From positions 1 through 64,000 of the forward strand of contig NZ_JACJTO010000026.1 in NCBI RefSeq assembly GCF_014698755.1: a DNA stretch of 64,000 bases, in the 5' to 3' direction. Source of the DNA: Aphanizomenon flos-aquae FACHB-1287. Lineage in GTDB: Bacteria; Cyanobacteriota; Cyanobacteriia; Cyanobacteriales; Nostocaceae. Each line of letters begins with the position of its first letter. Within the stretch, counting starts at the first letter, position 1. Positions 47,927 to 56,257 of this stretch are shown one piece after another. A model generated the notes under the pieces. The model made no database searches and was not told the origin of the DNA. It was given only the letters and a program-made list of their open reading frames with translations. The translations under genes were made by a program, and so were the position numbers.

Positions 47927-48895
47927 CTAACCTACCAATTTCTGCCAGGTTGCTGCCCCAACAATACCATCAGCAGTTAAACCATTTTGCTGTTGGAATT
48001 TCTTGATTCCTGCCAGTGTTTTTGGACCATAGATACCATCAGGATCGCTACCTGTACGGAATTGTAAATATCTGATAATTATACCACTAGCATGAGTTCC
48101 TTGGATAACTCGTTTAGCTAATATTTGATTGATGGCATCCCACGTAGTATTACTGGCAATTCCTGTGGGTAAAATTCCCACTATTCGCTGGAATTTTTCT
48201 GTTGCTGAAGATGTGGCCGCTCCCATGCTATTATCTTCTGCTAGGGGGCGATTATTTTTATCAGTAATTTTCAGGCGATTTAAAGCCTGTTGTAGCCTGA
48301 GAATGCTCTTATCTTTATTCTGTTCTTCATCTATAACAGGATTTGCAGGATTTACAGGATTTACAGGATTTACAGGGGTATTTGCGACTTTACCTGTTAA
48401 GCCGGCAACTATGGCATTAGCCATTGCTTCGCCATCATATATTTGCATATCTTTGGCAGAATCAATGAAGCAACCTTCTATCAAAATTCCTGGCATATTT
48501 GTTCTTCTAAGAACATACAGGTGTGAACCATTTTTAACACCACGATTGAAAAAGCCTAATTTGACAATTTCATCTAATACTTTTTGGGCAACTTTTCTCC
48601 CACTGTCGCTAATAGCAAATACTTCTGTCCCATTAGCTCGTCCGTTAAAAGCATTAAAGTGAATAGATACAAAAAAATCTACTCGGTTATTATTGGCTTT
48701 ATCGCAGCGGCTACCTAAAGACTGATTTACTGTACTAGCACTATTCGGTTTACATGAGATTACTGTATGTCCTAAATTTTGTAATTTAGATATGACCTTA
48801 TTACCCACTTCTGTTGTTAACCTATCTTCCGATTTAATACCGCTTGCACCACTATCGGGAGGGCAGTTATGACCAATATCAATGCCGAATTTCAT
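47927..48895 (-). CDS. N-acetylmuramoyl-L-alanine amidase with two peptidoglycan-binding domains
   Basis: The 322-residue protein begins with an Amidase_3 zinc hydrolase (about 1-170: KFGIDIGHNCPPDSGASGI, DFFVSIHFNAFNGRANGTEV, GILIEGCFIDSAKDM), which cuts the bond between muramic acid and the stem peptide. A short (VNP)-repeat linker is followed by two PG_binding_1-type domains (about 195-260 and 262-322, the second with SDPDGIYGPKTLAGIKKFQQ). It has no signal peptide, which is unusual for a cell-wall enzyme. The linker is coded by a 9-bp tandem repeat. It may be exported some other way, or act as a lysin. Confidence 0.88.
   Translation of the reverse strand: MKFGIDIGHNCPPDSGASGIKSEDRLTTEVGNKVISKLQNLGHTVISCKPNSASTVNQSLGSRCDKANNNRVDFFVSIHFNAFNGRANGTEVFAISDSGRKVAQKVLDEIVKLGFFNRGVKNGSHLYVLRRTNMPGILIEGCFIDSAKDMQIYDGEAMANAIVAGLTGKVANTPVNPVNPVNPANPVIDEEQNKDKSILRLQQALNRLKITDKNNRPLAEDNSMGAATSSATEKFQRIVGILPTGIASNTTWDAINQILAKRVIQGTHASGIIIRYLQFRTGSDPDGIYGPKTLAGIKKFQQQNGLTADGIVGAATWQKLVG
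48337..48377 (-). repeat. 9-bp tandem repeat coding the VNP linker
   Basis: Four-plus units of AGGATTTAC on the plus strand, coding (VNP) repeats on the minus strand inside the amidase gene. The motif is also a common intergenic repeat in cyanobacteria. Confidence 0.85.
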
Positions 48896-49006
48896 TTGTA
48901 TCTCCTTAATAGACTTTTCTCGTATTTTAATCTCTAGGTAGAGATTCCCCCATTAATCCCCAAAAATGTTTAAGATTAAGGTTAAGAAATATTTCGTAGC
49001 CAAAGC

Positions 49007-52000
49007 ATGATTAAACGCATTGTCTTAATTGCTGGGTTTGAATCCTTTAACGCCGAATTGTACCGAAAAGCGGCTGATTTGGCTAGTTCCCGGTGTCCAG
49101 AGTTGGATATTCGAGTTTTTAGCGATCGCAATATTACCACAAACAGTGCCGAAGTAGAAACGGCACTTAAAAACGCGGATGTTTTCTTTGGTAGTTTAAT
49201 TTTTGATTATGACCAGGTTGTGTGGTTGCGAGAGCGTATTATTGATATCCCTATTCGTCTGATTTTCGAGTCAGCGCTGGAATTAATGAGTTTAACGAAA
49301 ATTGGCGCGTTTTCCATTGGTGACAAACCGAAAGGAATGCCTAAACCGATTAAATTCATTCTTGACAAATTCAGCAATGGTAAAGAAGAAGACAAACTTG
49401 CAGGTTATATCAGTTTTCTAAAAATCGGACCAAAGTTATTAAAATTCATCCCAGTTCAAAAAGTCCAAGACCTTCGTAACTGGTTAATTATCTATGGTTA
49501 TTGGAACGCCGGCGGTTCAGAAAACGTCGCTTCTCTATTTTGGACTATTGCGGAAAAATACTTATATTTAAAGATTGGAGATATACCACCACCTCTGGAA
49601 ACTCCCAACATGGGATTATTACATCCTGACTATCCAGGTTTTTTTACTTCTCCGCAACAGTATTTACAATGGTATCTTGTGGGGCGGGTGTCTGACCTGT
49701 CTAAGGGCGGGCAAGATGCCCACCCCACAAAGCCAGTTATTGGTATTTTACTTTACCGAAAGCACGTTATCACCAAACTGCCCTATATTTCCCAACTGAT
49801 AGGCTATTTTGAAAAAGCGGGGTTAATCCCCTTACCTATCTTTATCAATGGGGTAGAAGGTCACGTAGCCGTCAGAGATTGGATGACAAGCGACCATGAA
49901 ACCCAGCAACGTCACCTCAATCATATTGAAACCCCTTCCCTTTCCGCAGAAGCAGTAAAAATTGATGCCATAGTTTCTACTATCGGGTTTCCCCTCGTTG
50001 GTGGTCCGGCTGGTTCTATGGAAGCGGGAAGACAGGTAGAAGTGGCTAAACGCATTCTTGCAGCTAAAAATGTTCCTTATATAGTTGCAGCACCTTTATT
50101 AATACAAGATATTCACTCTTGGACACGCCAAGGTGTAGGGGGGTTGCAAAGTGTTGTATTATATGCTTTACCCGAACTAGATGGCGCAATTGATACAATT
50201 CCTCTCGGTGGTTTAGTCGGTGAACAAATTTATTTAGTTCCTGAACGAGTCCAACGTTTAACTAATAGGGTCAAAAGTTGGGTTTCTCTGCGACAAAAAC
50301 CTATTTCTGAACGAAAAATTGCCATTATTTTATATGGTTTTCCTCCTGGTTATGGTGCGGTAGGAACTGCTGCTTTATTAAACGTTCCTCGCAGTTTAAT
50401 TAAATTACTAAATGCACTGAAAGAACAGGGTTATACAGTTGGTGATATTCCTGAAGATGGAGAAGAATTAATTCGGCAAATTAAAGCAGCAGATGAAATT
50501 AATCCCGTCAATGTGGAGACGTTTCATGAAACCTCTCTACAAAATAAAAATACAGTCAATGCTAGAACATTGGAAAAATGGTTAGGCTATCTTTTCACAT
50601 CTCGCATAGAAAAACAATGGAAATACCTGACTGGTAGCGGTATTAAGACTTATGGTGATGAATTCAATATCGGTGGTGTACAATTAGGAAATATTTGGAT
50701 AGGTGTTCAGCCACCTTTGGGAATTCAAGGAGATCCCATGCGGTTAATGTTTGAAAGAGATTTAACCCCACATCCTCAATATGCAGCTTATTATAAATGG
50801 TTACAAAATGATTTTCAAGCTGATGCAGTTGTTCATTTTGGAATGCACGGAACTGTAGAATGGTTGCCAGGTTCACCATTAGGAAATACTGGTTACTCTT
50901 GGTCTGATATTCTCTTGGGAAATCTGCCAAATCTCTATATCTATGCAGCAAATAATCCTTCAGAATCAATACTAGCAAAACGTCGCGGTTATGGGGTTTT
51001 AATTTCTCATAATGTCCCCCCCTATGGCCGCGCTGGTTTATATAAGGAGTTGGTAAATTTACGTGATATAATTGCGGAATATCGAGAAGATCCAGAAAAG
51101 AATTATGTCTTAAAAGAAGGAATTTGTAAAAAGATTGTTGATACTGGTTTGGAGATAGATTGTCCTTTTGATGATGCTAAAAACTTGGGGATTCCTTTTA
51201 CACCGGAAAATGTGAGAATGTTCAGTAATCACGCTTTTGATCATTATTTGGTGAAGTTATATGAGTATTTGCAAGTTCTGGAAAATCGTCTTTTCTCTTC
51301 TGGTTTACATACTTTAGGTGAAGCACCAAATCAGGAGGAGTTAATTGGTTATTTGGATGCTTATTTTGGAAACGAACCACGGAGGCACGGAGAACACAGA
51401 GAGGAGGAGGAAATTACAAGGTTATTGAATCAATCTACTGATGAGTTGACTAATCTTTTAAGGGGTTTAAATGGTGAGTTTATTCTTCCCGCACCCGGTG
51501 GGGATTTGTTACGAGATGGTGCTGGTGTTTTACCAACTGGAAGGAATATTCACGCTTTAGATCCTTATAGAATGCCTTCTCCTGCTGCTTTTGAAAGGGG
51601 TAAGGAAATTGCTAAAAAAATTATTTCTCAATCTCTGGATGAAAATCAGAAATATCCTGAAACTGTGGCGGTTTTATTATGGGGTTTGGATGCTATTAAA
51701 ACTAAGGGTGAATCTTTGGGGATTCTCTTGGAATTGGTGGGCGCTGAACCTGTGAAGGAGGGAACTGGACGCATTGTTAGATATGATTTAAAACCTCTTG
51801 CTGAGGTGGGACATCCTCGTATTGATGTGTTAGCAAATCTATCGGGAATTTTCCGAGATAGTTTTGTGAATATTATTGAATTATTAGATGATTTATTTCA
51901 ACGGGCTGCGGAAATTGATGAACCGGAGGAAATGAATTTTATTAGAAAACACGCTTTGATTTTAAAAGCCCAAGGTGTGGAAAATTCTTCGGCCAGATTA

Positions 52001-52711
52001 TTCTCTAATCCCTCTGGTGATTTTGGTTCTTTGGTTAATGATAGAGTAGTTGATGGTAATTGGGAATCTGGGGAAGATTTGGGGAATACTTGGGAAAGTC
52101 GCAATGTCTTTAGTTATGGTAGAAATGATAAAGGACAAGCTAGACCAGAGGTATTACAAACATTATTAAAAACTAGCGATCGCATTATTCAAGAAATAGA
52201 TTCGGTAGAATATGGTTTAACTGATATTCAGGAATATTATGCTAATACTGGAGGTTTGAAAAAGGCCGCCGAAAAGCAAAGCGGAAAAAAAGTACAAGCC
52301 AGTTTTGTAGAAAGTTTTTCTAAAGACACTACACCCCGCAATTTAGATGATTTATTGCGAATGGAATACAGAACTAAGTTATTAAATCCTAAATGGGCTG
52401 ACGCAATGGCTAATCAAGGTTCTGGTGGCGCTTTTGAAATTTCTCAACGCATGACAGCTTTAATCGGTTGGGGTGGTACTGCTGATTTTCAAGATGATTG
52501 GGTTTATGATCAAGCCGTAGATACCTATGCTTTAGATCCAGAAATGGCGGAAAAATTACGTAAAGCAAATCCCGAAGCTTTTAAAAATATTTTGGGGAGA
52601 ATGTTGGAAGCATCAGGACGCGGTTTATGGCAAGCTGATGGAGATAAATTAGAAAAATTGCGTCAGTTGTATGAATTAAGCGATGAACAATTGGAAGGAG
52701 TAACCGCGTAA
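49007..52711 (+). CDS. CobN/ChlH-family chelatase large subunit (cobaltochelatase or Mg-chelatase H homologue)
   Basis: The 1234-residue protein has the DUF3479-type N-terminal domain (IKRIVLIAGFESFNAELYRK) followed by the large CobN/Mg-chelatase domain: KPVIGILLYRKHVITKLPYI, VHFGMHGTVEWLPGSPLGNT, NNPSESILAKRRGYGVLISH, YRTKLLNPKWADAMANQGSG and VYDQAVDTYALDPEMAEKLR. The family inserts Mg into protoporphyrin (ChlH) or Co into hydrogenobyrinate (CobN). ChlH of cyanobacteria is usually about 1330 residues with a different start, so this is probably the second, CobN/BchH-like paralogue. Two in-frame repeats (49677-49730 and 51374-51411) add about 30 residues. It is divergent from the amidase gene. 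Confidence 0.85.
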   Translation: MIKRIVLIAGFESFNAELYRKAADLASSRCPELDIRVFSDRNITTNSAEVETALKNADVFFGSLIFDYDQVVWLRERIIDIPIRLIFESALELMSLTKIGAFSIGDKPKGMPKPIKFILDKFSNGKEEDKLAGYISFLKIGPKLLKFIPVQKVQDLRNWLIIYGYWNAGGSENVASLFWTIAEKYLYLKIGDIPPPLETPNMGLLHPDYPGFFTSPQQYLQWYLVGRVSDLSKGGQDAHPTKPVIGILLYRKHVITKLPYISQLIGYFEKAGLIPLPIFINGVEGHVAVRDWMTSDHETQQRHLNHIETPSLSAEAVKIDAIVSTIGFPLVGGPAGSMEAGRQVEVAKRILAAKNVPYIVAAPLLIQDIHSWTRQGVGGLQSVVLYALPELDGAIDTIPLGGLVGEQIYLVPERVQRLTNRVKSWVSLRQKPISERKIAIILYGFPPGYGAVGTAALLNVPRSLIKLLNALKEQGYTVGDIPEDGEELIRQIKAADEINPVNVETFHETSLQNKNTVNARTLEKWLGYLFTSRIEKQWKYLTGSGIKTYGDEFNIGGVQLGNIWIGVQPPLGIQGDPMRLMFERDLTPHPQYAAYYKWLQNDFQADAVVHFGMHGTVEWLPGSPLGNTGYSWSDILLGNLPNLYIYAANNPSESILAKRRGYGVLISHNVPPYGRAGLYKELVNLRDIIAEYREDPEKNYVLKEGICKKIVDTGLEIDCPFDDAKNLGIPFTPENVRMFSNHAFDHYLVKLYEYLQVLENRLFSSGLHTLGEAPNQEELIGYLDAYFGNEPRRHGEHREEEEITRLLNQSTDELTNLLRGLNGEFILPAPGGDLLRDGAGVLPTGRNIHALDPYRMPSPAAFERGKEIAKKIISQSLDENQKYPETVAVLLWGLDAIKTKGESLGILLELVGAEPVKEGTGRIVRYDLKPLAEVGHPRIDVLANLSGIFRDSFVNIIELLDDLFQRAAEIDEPEEMNFIRKHALILKAQGVENSSARLFSNPSGDFGSLVNDRVVDGNWESGEDLGNTWESRNVFSYGRNDKGQARPEVLQTLLKTSDRIIQEIDSVEYGLTDIQEYYANTGGLKKAAEKQSGKKVQASFVESFSKDTTPRNLDDLLRMEYRTKLLNPKWADAMANQGSGGAFEISQRMTALIGWGGTADFQDDWVYDQAVDTYALDPEMAEKLRKANPEAFKNILGRMLEASGRGLWQADGDKLEKLRQLYELSDEQLEGVTA
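49677..49730. repeat. In-frame 54-bp palindromic element inside the chelatase gene
   Basis: TTGTGGGGCGGG and CCCACCCCACAA form near-perfect terminal inverted repeats. The inner GGGCGGGCAAGATGCCCACC is the complement of the hairpin repeat found between genes at 12194, 13893 and 54797. It is exactly 18 codons, giving LVGRVSDLSKGGQDAHPTK between QWY and the conserved KPVIGILLYRKH. Confidence 0.85.
51374..51411. repeat. In-frame ACAGAG-type repeat inside the chelatase gene
   Basis: CCACGGAGGCACGGAGAACA followed by CAGAGAGGAGGAGG codes NEPRRHGEHREEEE. It belongs to the short repeat family found between genes at 3553-3582 and 2283-2308, and is not typical of the chelatase family at this site. Confidence 0.75.
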
Positions 52712-52728
52712 AAAATTCAAAATTAATT

Positions 52729-52764
52729 GTAGGTTGGGTTAAACGAAGTGCAACCCAACACATT
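52729..52764. repeat. 36-bp direct repeat left of the Doc module (GTTGGGTT family, copy 3)
   Basis: GTAGGTTGGGTTAAACGAAG plus TGCAACCCAACACATT is identical over 36 bp to 53923-53958. It is itself a palindrome (GTTGGGTT/AACCCAAC). Confidence 0.95.
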
Positions 52765-52802
52765 TCACCTGATACTTTAAAACAATTCTATAATACAATA
52801 TC

Positions 52803-53198
52803 TCAATATCTCAATATCTCAATTAACTCTTCTTTACTCACTTTATTATCAGCAACCTGCATTGTTAATTTCTCTGCTTCTTCTGGTGTCATGTTCAGTT
52901 CATAATCATTCAAGTTCAAGAATGTCACCATAACACCATATCCAGTTCGCTTGTTACCATCTACAAAAGCATGATTTTTAGTAATATGAAACAAATATGC
53001 TGCTGCTTGTTCAACAATAGTAGGATGTAAAAACTCTCCCCCAAAACTTGCTTGAGGCTGGTTAATCGCAGATTCTAGCAAGCCTTCATCACGGATACCT
53101 GGTTCTCCACCATATTGAATGAGAAGCTCACTGTGTATTCTTAAAACCTCTTTTTTATCCTCAATAAATTTAGGATTATGCAAGTTTTCTATACACAT
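52803..53198 (-). CDS. Death-on-curing (Doc) family toxin
   Basis: The 131-residue protein is a Doc-type Fic-fold protein. It starts MCIENLHNPKFIEDKKEVLR, shows GGEPGIRDEGLLESAINQPQ, HPTIVEQAAAYLFHITKNHA and the Fic/Doc core HAFVDGNKRTGYGVMVTFLN with catalytic-type His, Asp and the NKR triplet. P1 Doc phosphorylates EF-Tu and stops translation. Its start overlaps the end of the upstream gene by 23 bp, so the two genes form one unit. The partner is not a Phd-type antitoxin. The motif is intact, so activity is plausible. Confidence 0.9.
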   Translation of the reverse strand: MCIENLHNPKFIEDKKEVLRIHSELLIQYGGEPGIRDEGLLESAINQPQASFGGEFLHPTIVEQAAAYLFHITKNHAFVDGNKRTGYGVMVTFLNLNDYELNMTPEEAEKLTMQVADNKVSKEELIEILRY

Positions 53199-53784
53199 AA
53201 TCCCATTTTTTTATAGATGCCAAAAACGTTAGTGTGGTTTCCGATTCTTTAGGTGTGATATCTTCTATGTTAAAATTAACCTGTTCTTCTGTCAATACAT
53301 TAATTTTCAAACTTATTTCAATTACTGAAAGCAATATATTTTTTAGTGTTTCTAAAATAATGTATATTTCATTTTTGTTAAACTGTCTTATCCTTGGAAA
53401 TTCTTTGTAAGTTTTTTCCCAAAGCATGAATATCGCTTTGAATAATTTTCTACCTTTTTTTGTTTGAAAGAAATTCCAGTAATTGTCTATAATTTCTTTG
53501 AATAAAAAATTGTATCTAACAAAGAGTAGAATTGATAAATCGCCCTGTTTTTCTTGTTCTTTTAATTTCTTATCTAACTTCAAAAATTTTTGAAGTAGAT
53601 ATAACATCTGTCTTGCTTCTTCTTTAAACTCACTAAAAGATATTTGCCGAATATTAGCCAACTCAAGCATCTCCGCCATTGCTTCATCTTGCGGGTTAGC
53701 ATCATTTAAGCATCTTTCCAGGACTTCTATCCTTTCCTGAATGCTGTCAATTATTTCTTGTGGGAATGTAAAGCTGTATACCAT
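53176..53784 (-). CDS. Unknown 202-residue helical protein overlapping the Doc gene (candidate partner or antitoxin)
   Basis: The protein begins MVYSFTFPQEIIDSIQERIEVLERCL and is almost wholly helical, rich in Lys, Glu and Phe, with no signal peptide or clear DNA-binding motif. The segment ANIRQISFSEFKEEARQML recalls a short partner-binding helix but this is not diagnostic. It overlaps the Doc gene by 23 bp and precedes it, the place normally taken by the antitoxin. Canonical Doc antitoxins are about 70-90 residues. It is not recognised as any named family; an antitoxin role is inferred from the overlap only. Confidence 0.6.
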   Translation of the reverse strand: MVYSFTFPQEIIDSIQERIEVLERCLNDANPQDEAMAEMLELANIRQISFSEFKEEARQMLYLLQKFLKLDKKLKEQEKQGDLSILLFVRYNFLFKEIIDNYWNFFQTKKGRKLFKAIFMLWEKTYKEFPRIRQFNKNEIYIILETLKNILLSVIEISLKINVLTEEQVNFNIEDITPKESETTLTFLASIKKWDYVYRKLA

Positions 53785-53922
53785 ATTTTATGTACCTCTC
53801 TGGTAATATTATGCGCTTCACTAGGACTATTTTAACTGAAAAACCCATAATAATCCAGTCTGTCAGTTACTAATATAGCCTTAGCCAAAAATCGTTAAAT
53901 CGCACTTTATTATCAATTAATC

Positions 53923-53958
53923 GTAGGTTGGGTTAAACGAAGTGCAACCCAACACATT
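53923..53958. repeat. 36-bp direct repeat right of the Doc module (GTTGGGTT family, copy 4)
   Basis: It is identical over 36 bp to 52729-52764 in the same orientation, with a few further matching bases on the left (AATTAAT). Confidence 0.95.
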
Positions 53959-53996
53959 GACAATATAACTTTTCCTAGTCTAATAAAGTACAAATT

Positions 53997-54040
53997 TATC
54001 CGCGTTTATCTGCGTCCATCTTCTTCCATCTGCGGTTAAT
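53997..54040. repeat. Dispersed CGCAGAT-type repeat, copy 2
   Basis: TATCCGCGTTTATCTGCGTC and CATCTTCTTCCATCTGCGGT are related to 6001-6033 on the other strand. Confidence 0.6.
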
Positions 54041-54107
54041 TATTTCCTATTGTACCTCCCTTGAATAGAAATTACAATAACACAAAATAAAAAAGCTATT
54101 TACAATC

Positions 54108-54136
54108 TTGAAATTATTCTCCAAATAATAGATAAT
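54108..54136 (+). promoter_or_regulatory. Sigma-70-type promoter upstream of the CIRCE element
   Basis: -35 TTGAAA (54108-54113), a 17-bp spacer, -10 GATAAT (54131-54136). Transcription would begin near 54143, placing CIRCE in the early 5' leader as in groESL operons. Confidence 0.7.
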
Positions 54137-54159
54137 ACAATGTAACAACCAAATAAACC

Positions 54160-54186
54160 CTAGCACTCACAGGGGTTGAGTGCTAA
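54160..54186 (+). promoter_or_regulatory. CIRCE operator (HrcA binding site)
   Basis: CTAGCACTC, nine bases, GAGTGCTAA. The consensus is TTAGCACTC-N9-GAGTGCTAA, so only one base of the left arm differs. CIRCE binds the heat-shock repressor HrcA. It lies between a promoter and a 117-residue gene, with no chaperone gene next to it. Confidence 0.9.
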
Positions 54187-54325
54187 TTTCTAGCTTAATC
54201 TTGAAACTAATGTAGTAGGCAAAAATTCTCCTTTTTCTAGATAGATTTAGCGGACTTTTCCGCAAGAGTCTTTTGCCTAAAATTCAAGTTTCTTGGCAAT
54301 TTATGAATTCATTAGGAGGACTAGA

Positions 54326-54679
54326 ATGATTAAATACAGCTTCAATCTGGTAGGTGTATCTCCTGTTTTGTATTTTTTTAATCATCAACAACAGAGTTTA
54401 GTAAAACCACAACATCAAGGAATAGAATATCTAGGAACTCACACTTGTACTTTAGATGCCTTTCTAGCATCTATAGAACCAATTCCTGTAAAATGGGGTT
54501 GGAATTTAGATCAAGTAGTAGATACAGTCATTGAATTTTGGATGAATAATGCTGAAAGTATTAACTATTGGAAATCCCGGTTAAACGATGCCGGACATGA
54601 TAGTTTACTCGTAGCTAGAGTAGCAGATCTGAACTATTTGCCTAGTGAATTGGAATCACTACTAGGGAAAAATTTGTAA
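54326..54679 (+). CDS. Small protein of unknown function under a CIRCE element, 117 residues
   Basis: The product starts MIKYSFNLVGVSPVLYFFNH. An AGGAGG Shine-Dalgarno at 54314-54319 ends 6 bp before this ATG, which decides the start; the frame opens further upstream at a TTG (54293) without support. The protein has no signal peptide and mixes strands and helices (TVIEFWMNNAESINYWKSRL, DLNYLPSELESLLG). I do not recognise a family. The CIRCE and promoter 140-220 bp upstream suggest heat-shock control by HrcA and a 5' leader of about 180 bases. Convergent with the ATP-grasp gene. Confidence 0.7.
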   Translation: MIKYSFNLVGVSPVLYFFNHQQQSLVKPQHQGIEYLGTHTCTLDAFLASIEPIPVKWGWNLDQVVDTVIEFWMNNAESINYWKSRLNDAGHDSLLVARVADLNYLPSELESLLGKNL

Positions 54680-54796
54680 CTCTTAACTACCATTAATAGG
54701 ATAGCAGGGAACAGGAAACAAAGTATTTTATTGTTTACCTGGTAACTGCTACAGCAGTTCCCGCTATTATGAAGTACAGATATTAATGATTAAACT

Positions 54797-54821
54797 CTTG
54801 TGGTGCGGGCATCTTGCCCGC
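54797..54821. repeat. GCGGGC hairpin repeat, copy 4
   Basis: CTTGTGGTGCGGGCATCTTG followed by CCCGC, in the spacer between convergent genes; the same flank (ATTAATGATTAAACTC) as other copies. Confidence 0.8.
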
Positions 54822-54842
54822 CAATGGTGTACATCACTCAAG

Positions 54843-55838
54843 CTAAACGTGCTGTATACCATTTTCTAGCATTTTAAGAATTTTTAAATACAATTCTTCT
54901 ACTCTTACCGCAGCTACTTTACCACTAGCAGCATAGTGATCTAATCCGGGAGAACCATTTACTTCAATTAGGGTATAATCTTTTATTGGCATAGTGATAT
55001 CATCGGTGAGTATATCTATTCCTGCTAATCTTAATCCTATATCTTTGGTAATATTAATTGCTAATTTTTGAAAGTCAGGATGAATAGTTTCGGAAAAATC
55101 TACAGCTTCACCTCCACTAGATAAATTAGCATTATCTAAAAGATAAACAATCTGATTATTAGGAATCACGCTATCCCAATTAAAATTTTGTGTTTTTAAT
55201 TTTTTATCAATGCGGAAATCATGAAACTTAATAACTTTTTTCCTGCCTGAACTAACAAGTTCTTCCTGCTTTTGTTGTAACAACTCTGAAACATTAGATC
55301 TACCATTACCAACAACAAATAAAGGAATTCTTTGATAAGCAGCAAAAATTTCATTATCTAAAACAACAATTCTGTAGTCATTACCACTATAAAATTTTTC
55401 TACAATCAATCCTGATTTAATTGTAAATATTTTATTAGCAACATCATAATATTCTGCCTGATTATATACCTTAGTCACCAATCTGCCTTGACTAAGATTA
55501 AGAGGTTTAACAATTACAGGAAATCCGATTAATTGTGCATAATTAAATCCATCATCAATATTTCTGAGATTTGCTAATTTAGCGCGTAGTTTATCATTAA
55601 AAAAAGTTTTTCCCTCTGTAACTTTATATCCAAACTGCTTCAGAAAAAAATTACTATATGCTTTATCTTTAACTAACTCCGCTGCCCCAAAACCGTTAAT
55701 ATCTAACTTACTATGACTAAAAACCGATTTTTTGCCATTTTTAAAGGTAATATGTCCAACTCGTTCATATTCTGGTTCAACTAAAACTACAGCCCCTATT
55801 TCCAATGCAACTTTTTTGACAATTGATGTAATCGACAT
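54843..55838 (-). CDS. ATP-grasp ligase (cyanophycin-synthetase-like ATP-grasp domain)
   Basis: The 331-residue protein is an ATP-grasp enzyme: AAELVKDKAYSNFFLKQFGY, GFPVIVKPLNLSQGRLVTKV (ATP-binding Lys), IVEKFYSGNDYRIVVLDNEI, and the metal/phosphate-site GIDILTDDITM with DYTLIEVNGSPGLDHYA (acid and Asn). The late motif LSSGGEAVDFSETIHPDFQ resembles the ATP-grasp domain of cyanophycin synthetase and GshF-type ligases. It has no cofactor or Mur-ligase domain, so it is not CphA. Likely reaction: forming a peptide or amide bond on an unknown substrate. It stands alone, flanked by two dispersed-repeat copies. Confidence 0.75.
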   Translation of the reverse strand: MSITSIVKKVALEIGAVVLVEPEYERVGHITFKNGKKSVFSHSKLDINGFGAAELVKDKAYSNFFLKQFGYKVTEGKTFFNDKLRAKLANLRNIDDGFNYAQLIGFPVIVKPLNLSQGRLVTKVYNQAEYYDVANKIFTIKSGLIVEKFYSGNDYRIVVLDNEIFAAYQRIPLFVVGNGRSNVSELLQQKQEELVSSGRKKVIKFHDFRIDKKLKTQNFNWDSVIPNNQIVYLLDNANLSSGGEAVDFSETIHPDFQKLAINITKDIGLRLAGIDILTDDITMPIKDYTLIEVNGSPGLDHYAASGKVAAVRVEELYLKILKMLENGIQHV

Positions 55839-56257
55839 TTTTATTTTTCCAGACTAGCTCAAATTATACGGAAAAAGTATAGCAACATTCGTAAATATTT
55901 GACAATCTCAGATCTCAGGTAATTGAAAAATTAGTATAATTTAACTTATATACATAAGCTATTACGCAGCTAAAGTTGATAACCACAATTTACTTAAACT
56001 TTATAGTGCGGGCATATTGCTCGCTATAATTATACAAACTAAATGTACAGGTGAACTTAAATACTGAATGAATCAGTATTTACTCTTTAGTAGTAAATAA
56101 AAGTAACCTTTGTCAAAAGATAAGTTGTTGCACCACGTATTGACAATTTTGAAAATATGTAATACCAAGGTGGCATCATCAATAAAAAGCGATGATACAT
56201 CCTTAGTTAAGAGACAAAGCAAGGCCCCTCACTCAAGTTCATACGCAGAAAATTATC
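55839..56257. other. Spacer with long dispersed repeat, copy B
   Basis: The 419-bp spacer between divergent genes contains the 95-bp repeat at 55956-56050. No gene with support is seen; a 72-codon frame at 56110 overlaps the next gene out of frame and is rejected. Confidence 0.55.
55956..56050. repeat. About 95-bp dispersed repeat with hairpin core, copy B
   Basis: Matches 14521-14618: AAGCTATTACGCAGCTAAAG, then AATTTACTTAAACTTTATAG, GTGCGGGCATATTGCTCGCT and ATTATACAAACTAAATGTAC. The hairpin is less perfect than in the short copies. Confidence 0.75.

Larger units (their letters stand above)
53785..54325. other. Spacer with a direct repeat, a dispersed repeat and the CIRCE promoter region
   Basis: The 541-bp region between the Doc partner (minus) and the CIRCE gene (plus) contains the second 36-bp direct repeat, a CGCAGAT-type repeat, a promoter (54108-54136) and a CIRCE element (54160-54186). 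Confidence 0.75.
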
